Assembly (NCBI GenBank): GCA_030272815.1
Contig: JAJSZT010000028.1
Coordinates: forward strand, 1 to 40,588
Length of the DNA stretch: 40,588 bases
DNA from: Deltaproteobacteria bacterium
GTDB lineage: Bacteria; Desulfobacterota; Desulfobacteria; Desulfobacterales; ETH-SRB1
Direction: 5' to 3'
Made by a program: the position numbers and the translations under genes. Positions 30,175-39,115 of this stretch are shown here, one piece after another (the stretch's first letter is position 1; each line of letters opens with the position of its first letter). The notes beneath the pieces are model-generated. The model worked only from the letters and a program-made list of their open reading frames with translations. It was not told the DNA's origin and did no database searches.

Positions 30175-30879
30175 ATGGAATGTCACAATATGTGTATGAT
30201 TAAGGGATGTAAATATCTGATTTCAAGAATTGTATTTCTAACTGTTCTGATGTTTGTACTTGCGGCAGCGCCTGCTGGAGCTGCTACGTATGGATTCACA
30301 GGCATCATTACTGATGATAGCATTTTAGGCGACATTGTCATTGGAGAAGCACAGCTCTTTGTGGACGTGACGGACCCCGGCAGGGATGATCAGGTCCTCT
30401 TTATGTTCACAAACACAGGTTCCGGACTCTGCTCGATCTCCGAGGTGTACTTCGATGACGGCAGCCTTTTAGGAATAGCAGAGGTTCAAAACGGGGTTGG
30501 TGTGGCGTTTACGCAGGATGATGTCGATCCCGTCGACCCACCAGTCCTGCCTGGCGGGAATAACGTCACTCCACCTTTTGTAGTCACGGCAGGTTTCTCC
30601 GCAGATTCAGATCCGCCAGAGCCCCATAACGGCGTGAACCCGAACGAATGGCTTGGTATTCTTTTTAATCTACAAAGTGGCCAAGCTGTCTCAGATGTCT
30701 TCACTGGGTTGGAAAATGGTGATCTGAGAATCGGTATTCATGTGATCGACTTCGCAAGCGGAGGAGGCGAAAGTTTTACCAATAATAACAATCCCGTGCC
30801 CATACCGGCAAGTGTGCTTCTCCTCGGCTCTGGTCTGATCGGTCTTGTCGGATTCAGGAGAAAGAAAATAGCGAAGTAA
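30175..30879 (+). CDS. PEP-CTERM (VPIP-type) exported protein 2
   Basis: A protein of up to 234 residues. A hydrophobic signal segment (IVFLTVLMFVLAAAPAGAA) ends near residue 37. The sorting tail is NPVPIPASVLLLGSGLIGLV, then GFRRKKIAK. The mature domain contains LFMFTNTGSGLCSISEVYFD, seen in a widespread family of exosortase-dependent secreted proteins of unknown function. Three ATG codons (30175, 30190, 30196) could start it; the third gives a more usual signal-peptide length, but no ribosome binding site decides between them. It is the last gene of the locus and ends before a strong terminator. Confidence 0.87.
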   Translation: MECHNMCMIKGCKYLISRIVFLTVLMFVLAAAPAGAATYGFTGIITDDSILGDIVIGEAQLFVDVTDPGRDDQVLFMFTNTGSGLCSISEVYFDDGSLLGIAEVQNGVGVAFTQDDVDPVDPPVLPGGNNVTPPFVVTAGFSADSDPPEPHNGVNPNEWLGILFNLQSGQAVSDVFTGLENGDLRIGIHVIDFASGGGESFTNNNNPVPIPASVLLLGSGLIGLVGFRRKKIAK

Positions 30880-30917
30880 GAACAAATGTGATATCAGATT
30901 TAGTCTCAGGTGTTGAA

Positions 30918-30955
30918 AAATCCCCCCGACAACTTATCGGGGGGATTTGTTTTTT
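30918..30955. terminator. Strong bidirectional Rho-independent terminator
   Basis: A perfect 12-bp stem (AAATCCCCCCGA with TCGGGGGGATTT) and a 7-base loop are followed by GTTTTTT on the + strand and TTTTTC on the - strand. It separates the PEP-CTERM gene from the convergent glnE gene. Confidence 0.92.
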
Positions 30956-31040
30956 GAGCCAAGGAGATTTATCCCCTTTTCCTTCATACAGAATTCCTTC
31001 AATCTTCAATCTTCAATTTTCAATAGTCAATTTTCAATCC

Positions 31041-33926
31041 TCATCGGTCATTCTCAAGAAAAGCTTTCCAGATTTTCTTAACTTTTTCACACAAATTACG
31101 AAATTCTGTATCAGGTACTTTAGCGGATTTTTCCTGAAGGCTGAGCATATGAGCGGATGCTCTATATTCCAGATAGGTTTCCCTGAGGAAACGCGCCGTA
31201 GAATCGTCCACTATCTTTGTCTTAATCAATGTTTCCAAAAGGCGCACAATGTCTGTCCATCCGGCAAGTTCATTATATTCGCTGGATTTCAAAAGTACAA
31301 GATACTGAACTATAAACTCAATATCAACCATACCTCCTTGGCCCTGCTTGAGATCAAAAAACCCTGGCTCTGGGCTTAAAAGCTCCTTGCGCATACGTTC
31401 CCGCATTTCCCTGACCTCCTGCTGAAGCCTGGTTTTGCTGCGTGAAAGAGCAAGCACCTCCTTGCGTATCTGTTCAAAATACCTCGCCAGATTAATATCT
31501 CCGCTTACAGCTCTTGCCTTAACGAGGGCCTGATGTTCCCACGTCCAGGCTTTTTCAACCTGATATTCTTTAAATGCTTCAATGTGACAAACCAGAGGGC
31601 CGGAGCTTCCGCTTGGACGCAACCTCATATCTGTTTCATACAGGCTTCCTGCAGAAGTATGCGCGGTTAGAATATGAATAACTCTTTGCCCCAGGCGGGC
31701 AAAAAATTGAGCGTTATCTATTGGACGTATTCCGCCCTTTGTTTGTCCTTTAGTCCCTGCATGAAGAAAAACCAGATCAAGATCGCCGCCATAACCGAGT
31801 TCAATACCACCCAGCTTGCCATAGGCTATAACAACAAAACCCCTTTCGCTTGTTTTTCCGTCAAGAAGGCAGGCCGGCTTTCCATGTTTTTTAATTAAAT
31901 GATTCCAGGAAAGTTCAAGAACCTCATTAATTATTGTCTCAGCAATCTCGGTAAGATGATCACTTACTCTCATAAGGGGAATGGCATTTGTAACATCCGC
32001 TGCCGCGACACGCAATATATTGATTTGTTTAAAAATACACAATTCTTCAATTTGATATTCAAGATCCTGAGCAGGTATATGGTTCAGTTTTTTTCTTATC
32101 TCATTTACAATATCAGATTTTTCAGGTGGTATATATAGAGTGCGGGCATCAAGCAATTCATCCAGAAGTACAGGGTGGAGCGCCAGCAAAGAAACTATCC
32201 ATGGACTTGCATTTGAAAGTCTAACCAGATGAACAAGAGCATCAGGATTCTCCAAAAGAAGAGCTATGTAACAGGTTCGCCTTTCTATTACTTTGATCAA
32301 ATCGATTATACGGTTTAAAGCAAGATATGGTTGTTCGGATTTTCCGACTTCCTTTAACACAAGCGGGATAAGCTTATCGAGCCGTTTTCGCCCTTTATCG
32401 CTCAAAGACCGTGTTTCCGGATCATTACGAAAATGTTCCAACAAACGCAATACTTCATCCGGCCCGTCAAATCCAGTATTAAAAAGCACTTTATTGCTAT
32501 GGTCATTTTCTATCAGATCAAGCCATACATTTTTCAATTCATTATCAATTTTTTCGCCTTTTGTCTCAAAATCTTCAGTGGCAAGCAATTTATTGAAATA
32601 ATAGTGGACACTTCCCATGTGCCGTTTAAGCTCTAAAGTAAAAAAGTCCCATTTGTCAAAGCCCATTGATGCGGCAAGACGTGCTTTCCCGACAGAATCT
32701 GACGGAATTTTATGGGTCTGCTGATCAGAAAATTCCTGAAGCCGGTGCTCTGTATTTCGTAAAAACTCATATGCCTCTGTAAGATCATTGCAAACATCCT
32801 GTGGAATGTACCTCCTGTCAGCAAGGATTTTTAACACATTCAGAATACTACGCTCCTGAAGAACAGGCACTACTCCTCCACGTATAAGCTGAAATATCTG
32901 TCCAAAAAACTCTATCTCTCTTATACCTCCGGCACCAACCTTAACATCCCCATCCATTCCCTTATGACTTACTTCAAGAGATATTTTGTGCTTCATATCC
33001 CTTAAAGATTCATAAACTCCAAAATCAAGGTATCTACGAAAAACAAAAGGCTTAAGTCGGTCCAAAAGTCTTCTACCTGCTTCTTTGTCACCAGCCAACA
33101 CCCTTGCCTTGATCCAGGCATAACGTTCCCATTCCCGACCATGTCTCTGATAATAAGCTTCCATGTTATCAAAACTCATAACCAAAGGCCCGCTTTCGCC
33201 AAAAGGCCGAAGCCGCATATCAACACGAAAAACAAGTCCATCCGGAGTGGTTGTGCCAATTACATTTAAAAGACGTCTGCAAAGGAGCACAAAGAATTCT
33301 TCATTGCTGATCGACTTTGATTTACCTTTTGTTCTCCCTGCTTCAGTATATGCAAAAATCAAATCAATATCAGAAGAAAAGTTAAGCTCACGCGCTCCAA
33401 GTTTACCCATACCAAAAACCACAAGATATTCTTGAGAGCCGTCAGCTCCCGCAGGATTGCCATATTCAGAGCAAAGCGATCTATAAAGAGCTGAAAGAGC
33501 CTCTTCTAAACATGCATCTGCAAAGCTTGAAAGATCAGCCATGGTTTCCAAAAGATCTGCCCAGCCGGCAAGATCCCGCCACGCGATTCTTACTTTCTCA
33601 CGAAGTCTGAAACGACGCAGCGTACTGGAAATATTATTATTTTCTTTTGCCTCAGAAAGAAAGGTCTTAAGCTTATTATTATATTCACCCTTTGCGTACC
33701 GTCTTTTAATATCACCACTTATAATGAGATCAGCCAGCATCTGTGGATTGCGTATGCAGCTTCTGGCAACAAAATCACTGAAAGCAAAAACCTTTTTCAT
33801 AACAGCAAATATTTCAGGATAATGCCTGATTTCGACCTTTGCATTCTCCGCTGCATCTATAAAGGCATCCAGCTTATTCTTTGCTTCATCTGCCAGTTCT
33901 TCCGGGATATCATTTGCCAGTTTCAT
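31041..33926 (-). CDS. glnE: Glutamine synthetase adenylyltransferase/deadenylylase
   Basis: A 961-residue bifunctional enzyme, of the usual length, that adenylylates and deadenylylates glutamine synthetase in response to PII and glutamine. Two nucleotidyltransferase domains are visible: VFGMGKLGARELNFSSDIDL (residues 170-189), with its metal-binding DxD, serves deadenylylation. The other, IAYGKLGGIELGYGGDLDLV, roughly residues 690-710, serves adenylylation. Each is followed by the helical GlnD-like regulatory region (for example GAGGIREIEFFGQIFQLIRG and QGGMVDIEFIVQYLVL). It starts at ATG 33926. It is not obviously co-transcribed with the pst genes upstream, being separated by 400 bp of repeats. 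Confidence 0.96.
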   Translation of the reverse strand: MKLANDIPEELADEAKNKLDAFIDAAENAKVEIRHYPEIFAVMKKVFAFSDFVARSCIRNPQMLADLIISGDIKRRYAKGEYNNKLKTFLSEAKENNNISSTLRRFRLREKVRIAWRDLAGWADLLETMADLSSFADACLEEALSALYRSLCSEYGNPAGADGSQEYLVVFGMGKLGARELNFSSDIDLIFAYTEAGRTKGKSKSISNEEFFVLLCRRLLNVIGTTTPDGLVFRVDMRLRPFGESGPLVMSFDNMEAYYQRHGREWERYAWIKARVLAGDKEAGRRLLDRLKPFVFRRYLDFGVYESLRDMKHKISLEVSHKGMDGDVKVGAGGIREIEFFGQIFQLIRGGVVPVLQERSILNVLKILADRRYIPQDVCNDLTEAYEFLRNTEHRLQEFSDQQTHKIPSDSVGKARLAASMGFDKWDFFTLELKRHMGSVHYYFNKLLATEDFETKGEKIDNELKNVWLDLIENDHSNKVLFNTGFDGPDEVLRLLEHFRNDPETRSLSDKGRKRLDKLIPLVLKEVGKSEQPYLALNRIIDLIKVIERRTCYIALLLENPDALVHLVRLSNASPWIVSLLALHPVLLDELLDARTLYIPPEKSDIVNEIRKKLNHIPAQDLEYQIEELCIFKQINILRVAAADVTNAIPLMRVSDHLTEIAETIINEVLELSWNHLIKKHGKPACLLDGKTSERGFVVIAYGKLGGIELGYGGDLDLVFLHAGTKGQTKGGIRPIDNAQFFARLGQRVIHILTAHTSAGSLYETDMRLRPSGSSGPLVCHIEAFKEYQVEKAWTWEHQALVKARAVSGDINLARYFEQIRKEVLALSRSKTRLQQEVREMRERMRKELLSPEPGFFDLKQGQGGMVDIEFIVQYLVLLKSSEYNELAGWTDIVRLLETLIKTKIVDDSTARFLRETYLEYRASAHMLSLQEKSAKVPDTEFRNLCEKVKKIWKAFLENDR

Positions 33927-33969
33927 TTTTGTTAGCGTAATTTTAAATATTAAATATGACGGCTTCGTA

Positions 33970-34032
33970 ACAGGTGGATATACCTCAGCCTTCCACCTTC
34001 AGCCTTCAGCCTATCCACCTGTTTTATATAAC
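33970..34032. repeat. Inverted AACAGGTGGATA repeat
   Basis: AACAGGTGGATA and TATCCACCTGTT flank CAGCC-rich sequence. A copy of the widespread TCATTGCGAGGAG-type repeat follows near 34097-34135. Both lie in the 400-bp gene-free stretch between phoU and glnE (33927-34326). Confidence 0.55.
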
Positions 34033-34193
34033 AGGAAACTATCGGAGTTTAAAGTGTTAATTCGTGGCTGACCAAAAACCCCTTGTTCTGAGTGGTCATT
34101 GCGAGGAGTGAGGAACGAACGACGAAGCAATCCCCTTATTCCCAAGAGATTGGAACGGGTTGTACTTTATGCGAAGAAGGAGTAATTCACAGC

Positions 34194-34299
34194 TATAGAC
34201 TTTCAGATAAATAATTTCACTGCGTTATCAGTCGTTGACGTATAACTAATACGCCTTCCTCCTTCTGGCCTTGTGAAATTAATTATCTGAAAGTCTATA
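34194..34299. repeat. 106-bp palindromic MITE-like element near phoU
   Basis: Terminal inverted repeats of 27 bases (TATAGACTTTCAGATAAATA at the left, read out inverted at 34273-34299) match at 26 positions. The 52-base centre is TGCGTTATCAGTCGTTGACG-like. There is no coding capacity. It sits just after phoU and may act as a transcription end for the pst operon. Confidence 0.7.
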
Positions 34300-34326
34300 T
34301 AAGGCACAGAGGTATGGCATTGGCTA

Positions 34327-34986
34327 TCATAAATAGTTCCCGTGCCGGACAATCTCTCCTTCTACAAGGTAGATTACTTCTTCTGCGATATTTGTGGCAT
34401 GGTCTGCTATCCGCTCAAGGTGGCGGGAAACCAAAAGCAGGTTAATCAGATAACTCACACGATCGGGGTGCTCGCCAATAGCATGTTTGACCACGTCATA
34501 GGCTTCATTCAGCATATTATCCACCTCATCGTCTAAGGCGCAAACACGCAAAGCGATGTCCACATCCATGTTCACAAAGGCATCCAGGCTCTTCTTGAGC
34601 ATGAATTCGCTCTTTTCTGCCATCAGAGAATGATTGAAAGGGACATCAAGCCTTTGCCGTTTGGCAATAACCTGTACCCGTTCTGCGATGTTCACCGCCT
34701 CATCAGCAACCCTTTCCAGATCATTATTTATCTTAATTACCGCTGCAAGAAATCTCAGATCAATAGCAACAGGCTGATACAAGGCCAAAATTTTCAGACA
34801 TTCTTCTTCTATTTCTACTTCCATCTCATCAATCTCATGGTCTGAAATTATAATTTTTTTTGCAGCATCACCATCTCTTGTCTCTAAAGCCCTTATTACC
34901 ATGCGAACACGTTCCTCAACCATAGCGCCAAGAGAAAGAATTCTTTTTTTTATTTTTTCAAGCTCTCTTTGAAAATGTATGGTCAT
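34327..34986 (-). CDS. phoU: Phosphate transport regulator PhoU
   Basis: A 219-residue all-helical protein made of two three-helix PhoU repeats. The metal-binding E/D-x3-D clusters appear in IISDHEIDEMEVEIEEEC and RVCALDDEVDNMLNEAYD, with INNDLERVADEAVNIAERVQ and LVSRHLERIADHATNIAEEV as the paired halves. In the cytoplasm it damps phosphate uptake and signalling by contacting PstB and the sensor kinase. It lies 17 bp after pstB, so it is the last gene of the operon. Length is normal. Confidence 0.95.
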   Translation of the reverse strand: MTIHFQRELEKIKKRILSLGAMVEERVRMVIRALETRDGDAAKKIIISDHEIDEMEVEIEEECLKILALYQPVAIDLRFLAAVIKINNDLERVADEAVNIAERVQVIAKRQRLDVPFNHSLMAEKSEFMLKKSLDAFVNMDVDIALRVCALDDEVDNMLNEAYDVVKHAIGEHPDRVSYLINLLLVSRHLERIADHATNIAEEVIYLVEGEIVRHGNYL

Positions 34987-35003
34987 AATAATTTCCCCGT
35001 TTG

Positions 35004-35765
35004 TTACCCGAACCTTCCGGTGATGTAATCTTCTGTTTGCTTAAGTTTCGGCCTTGTAAAAATGGTATTGGTTTCACCTGTTTCAATAAGTTCTCCCAGA
35101 TAGAAAAAAGCAGTAATATCTGAAACTCTGGCTGCCTGCTGCATGTTATGAGTTACAATTATAATGGTAAACGATTTTTTTAATTGATAAATTAATTCTT
35201 CTATTTTTTGTGTAGCAATAGGATCAAGAGCCGAGCAAGGTTCATCCATTAGCAATATTTCGGGTTCCACCGCCAGAGCCCTTGCTATACACAGTCGCTG
35301 CTGCTGCCCTCCTGAAAGCCCAAGGGCCGACTCATTCATTCTATCTTTAACCTCATCCCAGATAGCCGCCAGCTTAAGACTCTCTTCCACTCGGTTTTCA
35401 ATAAGGCCCTTATCTTTAATGCCATTTACTCTTAAACCATAAGCCACATTCTCAAAAATTGTTTTAGGAAAGGGATTTGGTTTTTGGAATACCATGCCGA
35501 TCCGGCTTCTAAGCATTACCACGTCAACTGAAGAATCATAAATATCGAGGCCATCTAATAGGATGTTACCTTCCACTCTGCTTATTGAAATCAAATCGTT
35601 CATCCGGTTCAAACAACGCAAAAAAGTACTTTTACCGCAGCCTGACGGCCCAATAAGAGCAGACACCTCATTTATATGAAAATTAAGAGAATTATTTTGC
35701 AGCGCTTGAAACTCACCATAATAAAAATTCAGATTTTTTACTTCTATTTTTACAGGTTTATCCAC
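35004..35765 (-). CDS. pstB: Phosphate ABC transporter ATPase
   Basis: A 253-residue ATPase that drives phosphate import. Walker A is GPSGCGKST (39-47), the Q-loop lies in [10 protein letters not shown] (91-100), the ABC signature is LSGGQQQR (150-157), Walker B is EILLMDEP (169-176) and the switch histidine is in IIIVTHNM. The KPNPFP stretch after the Q-loop is characteristic of PstB. It follows pstA by 20 bp. Confidence 0.97.
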   Translation of the reverse strand: MDKPVKIEVKNLNFYYGEFQALQNNSLNFHINEVSALIGPSGCGKSTFLRCLNRMNDLISISRVEGNILLDGLDIYDSSVDVVMLRSRIGMVFQKPNPFPKTIFENVAYGLRVNGIKDKGLIENRVEESLKLAAIWDEVKDRMNESALGLSGGQQQRLCIARALAVEPEILLMDEPCSALDPIATQKIEELIYQLKKSFTIIIVTHNMQQAARVSDITAFFYLGELIETGETNTIFTRPKLKQTEDYITGRFG

Positions 35766-35785
35766 ACAAATTTCCTTATTAAAAA

Positions 35786-36670
35786 TTACTGCATACGCTT
35801 TCTGAGACGGGAACGATAAATTATTGCGATAAGATTCATGCCCAGAACAAGAAATATCAGCACCAATGCTGTACCGTATTGCAGATGACGAGTTGCTTCG
35901 ATCTCTGTCCCCGCTGTAGCAAGAACATAAATATGGTATGGTAATGCCATTACTTCATCAAATATAGATACAGGCAAACTGGGTGTAAAGAATACTGCCG
36001 CAGTAAACATAATAGGAGCTGTTTCTCCTGCCGCCCTGCTAACTCCCAGAATAGTCCCTGTCAGTATCCCCGGAAGAGCCGCCGGCAATACAACGCGATA
36101 AATCGTCTGCCATTTAGTAGCACCAAGTCCAAGCGAAGCTTCTCTGTATGTATCAGGCACAGCACGTAATGCTTCTTCGGTTGACCCTATCATAACAGGC
36201 AATGTCATTGCCCCCAAAGTAAGCGCTCCGGCTATTATACTTACCCCCATTTTTAGCCAGACAACAAAAAACGCCAGGCCAAAAAGTCCAAATACAATAG
36301 ATGGAATACCTGCCAAATTATTTATTCCTAGCCGGATCACCCTTATTAGCGGGCCTGGTCTTGCATACTCGTTCAGATATATCGCCGATGCTACCCCAAT
36401 GGGCATAGCAATCAATATGGCTCCTATACTAAGACATAAAGTTCCCACAATACATGGAAGGATGCCGCCCTTTGTCATTGAATCAACAGGCGGCTGTGTT
36501 AAAAATGTCCAGTTTATGGCTTTCCATCCATTAGCAATCATAAAATATATAATAATAAACAACGCAAGCCCGTTAATTAAAGCTGCAAGACGAAAAATAT
36601 TGAACACAATTTTCTGCAAAAGATTTCTACGGCGTTGCAGAGAGGACAATGATATAGACATTTTAGCCAC
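35786..36670 (-). CDS. pstA: Phosphate ABC transporter permease PstA
   Basis: A 294-residue inner-membrane permease with six predicted transmembrane segments. The EAA-like loop that couples to PstB reads [20 protein letters not shown]. Other PstA features are [15 protein letters not shown] and [17 protein letters not shown]. It forms the channel with PstC. An unusual 508-bp gap full of repeats separates it from pstC, although the gene order pstS-C-A-B-phoU is standard. Transcription through the gap, or a separate promoter, must supply pstAB. Confidence 0.95.
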   Translation of the reverse strand: MAKMSISLSSLQRRRNLLQKIVFNIFRLAALINGLALFIIIYFMIANGWKAINWTFLTQPPVDSMTKGGILPCIVGTLCLSIGAILIAMPIGVASAIYLNEYARPGPLIRVIRLGINNLAGIPSIVFGLFGLAFFVVWLKMGVSIIAGALTLGAMTLPVMIGSTEEALRAVPDTYREASLGLGATKWQTIYRVVLPAALPGILTGTILGVSRAAGETAPIMFTAAVFFTPSLPVSIFDEVMALPYHIYVLATAGTEIEATRHLQYGTALVLIFLVLGMNLIAIIYRSRLRKRMQ

Positions 36671-37178
36671 CTTTTAATTTATTAACCCGAAGGATGAACA
36701 AATCATAAAGAAATTTGTTATAAATTCCATAAACATAGCGTTAAACAGCTCAGCAGACAAAGGTAGTTATAACTTTCAATAATACAATCACCTACCACCC
36801 GTGGAACGAGTGGTTTGATGAAGACCCCTCGAAGGGGTCTAAAAGCATCACGATTTCTGCAGATTACAATCCAATATCAAGGACGTAGCCGTCAAGCTAA
36901 AAGGCTATGAACGTCGAACATCGAACATCCAACATCGAATTTTGAATAAGGTATTCTGCCAATTTATAAACTGGCGGAGCGAAGCGATTTCATCGTTCGA
37001 TGTTCAATGTTGGATGTTCGATGTTCGATGTTCGATGTTCAAAAAACGCTTTACTCTGCCGTTCAATATTCTCGCCGGAACGGTAAAACCTTTTAAAATC
37101 GCTCGGGCATAGCCCGAGGTTTAATTAAAAGCAATTATATTATGCATTGTTTTATGAGTTGTTCATGAGAAATACGGG
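36671..37178. repeat. Repeat-filled gap between pstC and pstA
   Basis: It holds an inverted pair of GAACATCGAACATCC-type arrays (36909-36939 and 36996-37040, where GATGTTC units recur at 7-10-base intervals), a short AGACCCCTCGAAGGGGTCT palindrome near 36823-36841, and no gene. The arrays would form a long imperfect hairpin in the transcript. Confidence 0.65.
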
Positions 37179-38072
37179 TTAAAGCGTTGCCTCTCCTACC
37201 TGTTTATATTTATAAGCAATATGATCTGCTACAATATTGAAAAGAAATGTGAAGATAAAAAGTACTATCCCCGTTGCAAAGAGAGCATGATAATGAGCGC
37301 CGCGGAATGGGGCTTCCGCCATCTCTGAGGCGATGCTGGCCGGCATCGGCCTTACCGGATCAAATATAGATTCTGGTATAAAAGCGGCTCCTCCCGCTAC
37401 CATAAGCACTACCATAGTCTCACCAATAGCCCTGGACATACCCAAAATTACAGCAGTGCTGATACCTGAAAGAGAGGCAGGAAGTACAACCTTTAAAATA
37501 GTCTCCAAATGTGTTGCGCCCAATGCCAATGAGGCTTCTCTAAGAGAATTCGGAACGCTGTGAATTGCATCCTCAGAAATACTGCAAATAGTAGGGATAG
37601 ACATAAAAGCCAGCATTAATGACGCGTTGAAAAGGTTCAAACCAGTTGGGATATTAAAAACATTCTGTAAAAAAGGCGCTACAAGAACCATCCCGAAAAA
37701 ACCAATAACAACGGAAGGAAGTGCCGCTAAAAGCTCAACCATAGGCTTAATAATCTCACTAACCTTTTTTGATGCTATCTCTGCGATATAGATTGCTGTG
37801 AGTATCCCGAGTGGAATTGATATTAAGGCGGATAGCAAAGTAACTGCCAATGAAGCTACAATAAGCGACAGAATTCCAAAATCAGGGGGTTCTGATGTGG
37901 GGTACCAGTATTTTCCGAAAATAAAATCTTTAACAGAAACTTCATCAAAAATTGGGATTCCTTCCATGAAAAGAAATATCATAATCATGAAAAGCATCAC
38001 TATTGAAGCTGATGCTACAACAAAAAAGAGTGTGTGCATTGTCCGCTCTGTTATCCGGCGTTTATTGGACAT
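37179..38072 (-). CDS. pstC: Phosphate ABC transporter permease PstC
   Basis: A 297-residue permease with six membrane segments. The coupling loop is LREASLALGATHLETILKVV. The PstC-typical FGKYWYPTSEPPDFGILSL periplasmic loop and GMSRAIGETMVVLMVAGG are visible. It pairs with PstA in the inner membrane. It lies 23 bp after pstS. Length is normal for the shorter bacterial PstC class. Confidence 0.95.
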   Translation of the reverse strand: MSNKRRITERTMHTLFFVVASASIVMLFMIMIFLFMEGIPIFDEVSVKDFIFGKYWYPTSEPPDFGILSLIVASLAVTLLSALISIPLGILTAIYIAEIASKKVSEIIKPMVELLAALPSVVIGFFGMVLVAPFLQNVFNIPTGLNLFNASLMLAFMSIPTICSISEDAIHSVPNSLREASLALGATHLETILKVVLPASLSGISTAVILGMSRAIGETMVVLMVAGGAAFIPESIFDPVRPMPASIASEMAEAPFRGAHYHALFATGIVLFIFTFLFNIVADHIAYKYKQVGEATL

Positions 38073-38095
38073 CTCGTTTCCCTGATTTTCTGATT

Positions 38096-38917
38096 TTAAT
38101 ATAAACGCACATAACCGCTGGCGGCAACGTGCTTTTGGCCCTTTTGTGGGTTAATAACATAATTAATAAAGTTAAGTGTGTCACCTTTTGGCCAGCCATT
38201 AGTAAACATGAAAAGGGGTCTGCTTATTGGAAATGACCCGTTCAAAGTTGTCTCTTCTGTTCCTTCTATTCCATTTACTCTAAGCGCCTTTACGCCAGGA
38301 GATAAATAACCAATACCAATGTATCCTATTGCATATTTATTATTTGAAACAGCCTGAACTATTGCTCCGTTAGAAGCCATAACCTGAGCCCTGGGAGTAA
38401 TTCTTTCTTTTTTCATTACTTTCTTTTCCCATGTCTCAAAAGTACCGGAAGAAGTATCGCGTGAGTTAATAACAATCTGCAAATCAGGTCCCCCTACTTC
38501 TTTCCAGTTTTTTATCTCGCCTTTGTAAATGGCTTTAAGCTGTTTAAGAGTAAGGTTGTTAATATTATTACTGGGATGTACGACAGGAATGATGCTGTCA
38601 TAGGCTATGGCAAAAGCAACTGGAAATACATTTTTCTCAACAGCCAACTTTACCTCTTTGTCTTTGATAAATCGTGACGCGGTTGCAATATCCGTGCTCC
38701 CATCGATAAGCGCCTTTATCCCGTTGCTTGAACCACCACCGGAAAGAGAAATCTTAACATCAGGATTCTCTTTCATGTATGCTTCCACCGCTTTCTGTGC
38801 AATCGGCAAAACCGTGGTTGAACCCTTAATTACAAGATTGCCGGCCTGTGCAGGATTTGTCGCAATAAAAAACAAGCCGGCAATCGCCATTACGATAATA
38901 GAGTTTATCTTTTTCAT
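38096..38917 (-). CDS. pstS: Periplasmic phosphate-binding protein
   Basis: A 273-residue high-affinity phosphate-binding protein. The ATG at 38917 is chosen because AGGAGAGGAGG lies just ahead and a clean signal peptide follows (KKINSIIVMAIAGLFFIATN, ending AQA). Phosphate contacts are expected in VIKGSTTVLPIAQKA, LSGGGSSNGIKALIDG and NSRDTSSGTFETW. It delivers phosphate to PstCA. An upstream in-frame extension of 43 codons is produced by a local duplication of the gene start rather than being part of the mature gene. Confidence 0.95.
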   Translation of the reverse strand: MKKINSIIVMAIAGLFFIATNPAQAGNLVIKGSTTVLPIAQKAVEAYMKENPDVKISLSGGGSSNGIKALIDGSTDIATASRFIKDKEVKLAVEKNVFPVAFAIAYDSIIPVVHPSNNINNLTLKQLKAIYKGEIKNWKEVGGPDLQIVINSRDTSSGTFETWEKKVMKKERITPRAQVMASNGAIVQAVSNNKYAIGYIGIGYLSPGVKALRVNGIEGTEETTLNGSFPISRPLFMFTNGWPKGDTLNFINYVINPQKGQKHVAASGYVRLY

Positions 38918-39055
38918 ATTTCCTCCTCTCCTTTTTAACATTTTAACCATAAAGCTTACGGAATTCAAAGTAATAAAGAAAACCACAGCAATAGTTATTA
39001 CGATAATAGAGTTTATCTTTTTCAATTTTTCCTCCGTTTTTAACATTTAAAGCTT
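38891..39055 (-). repeat. Direct duplication of the pstS start region
   Basis: The block at 38891-38950 (ribosome binding site, start and first eight codons of pstS) recurs at about 38999-39055. It shares ATAATAGAGTTTATCTTTTT exactly, then TTTCCTCC and TTTTTAACATTT with small gaps. The upstream copy reads TTG in place of the ATG. Confidence 0.75.
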
Positions 39056-39115
39056 AATTGTTAGTTTATTGTTAGAATATAATAAGATTTCCGTTAGCCT
39101 GGCTGATCTGGTTGC

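Noticed and set aside
30888-31379. 163-codon open frame on the + strand after the PEP-CTERM gene
   Set aside because: It runs through the terminator and antisense to the end of glnE, has no ribosome binding site, and its sequence looks like antisense translation.
36823-36841. AGACCCCTCGAAGGGGTCT palindrome as a terminator for pstC
   Set aside because: No T tract follows on either strand. It is recorded only as part of the repeat-filled gap.
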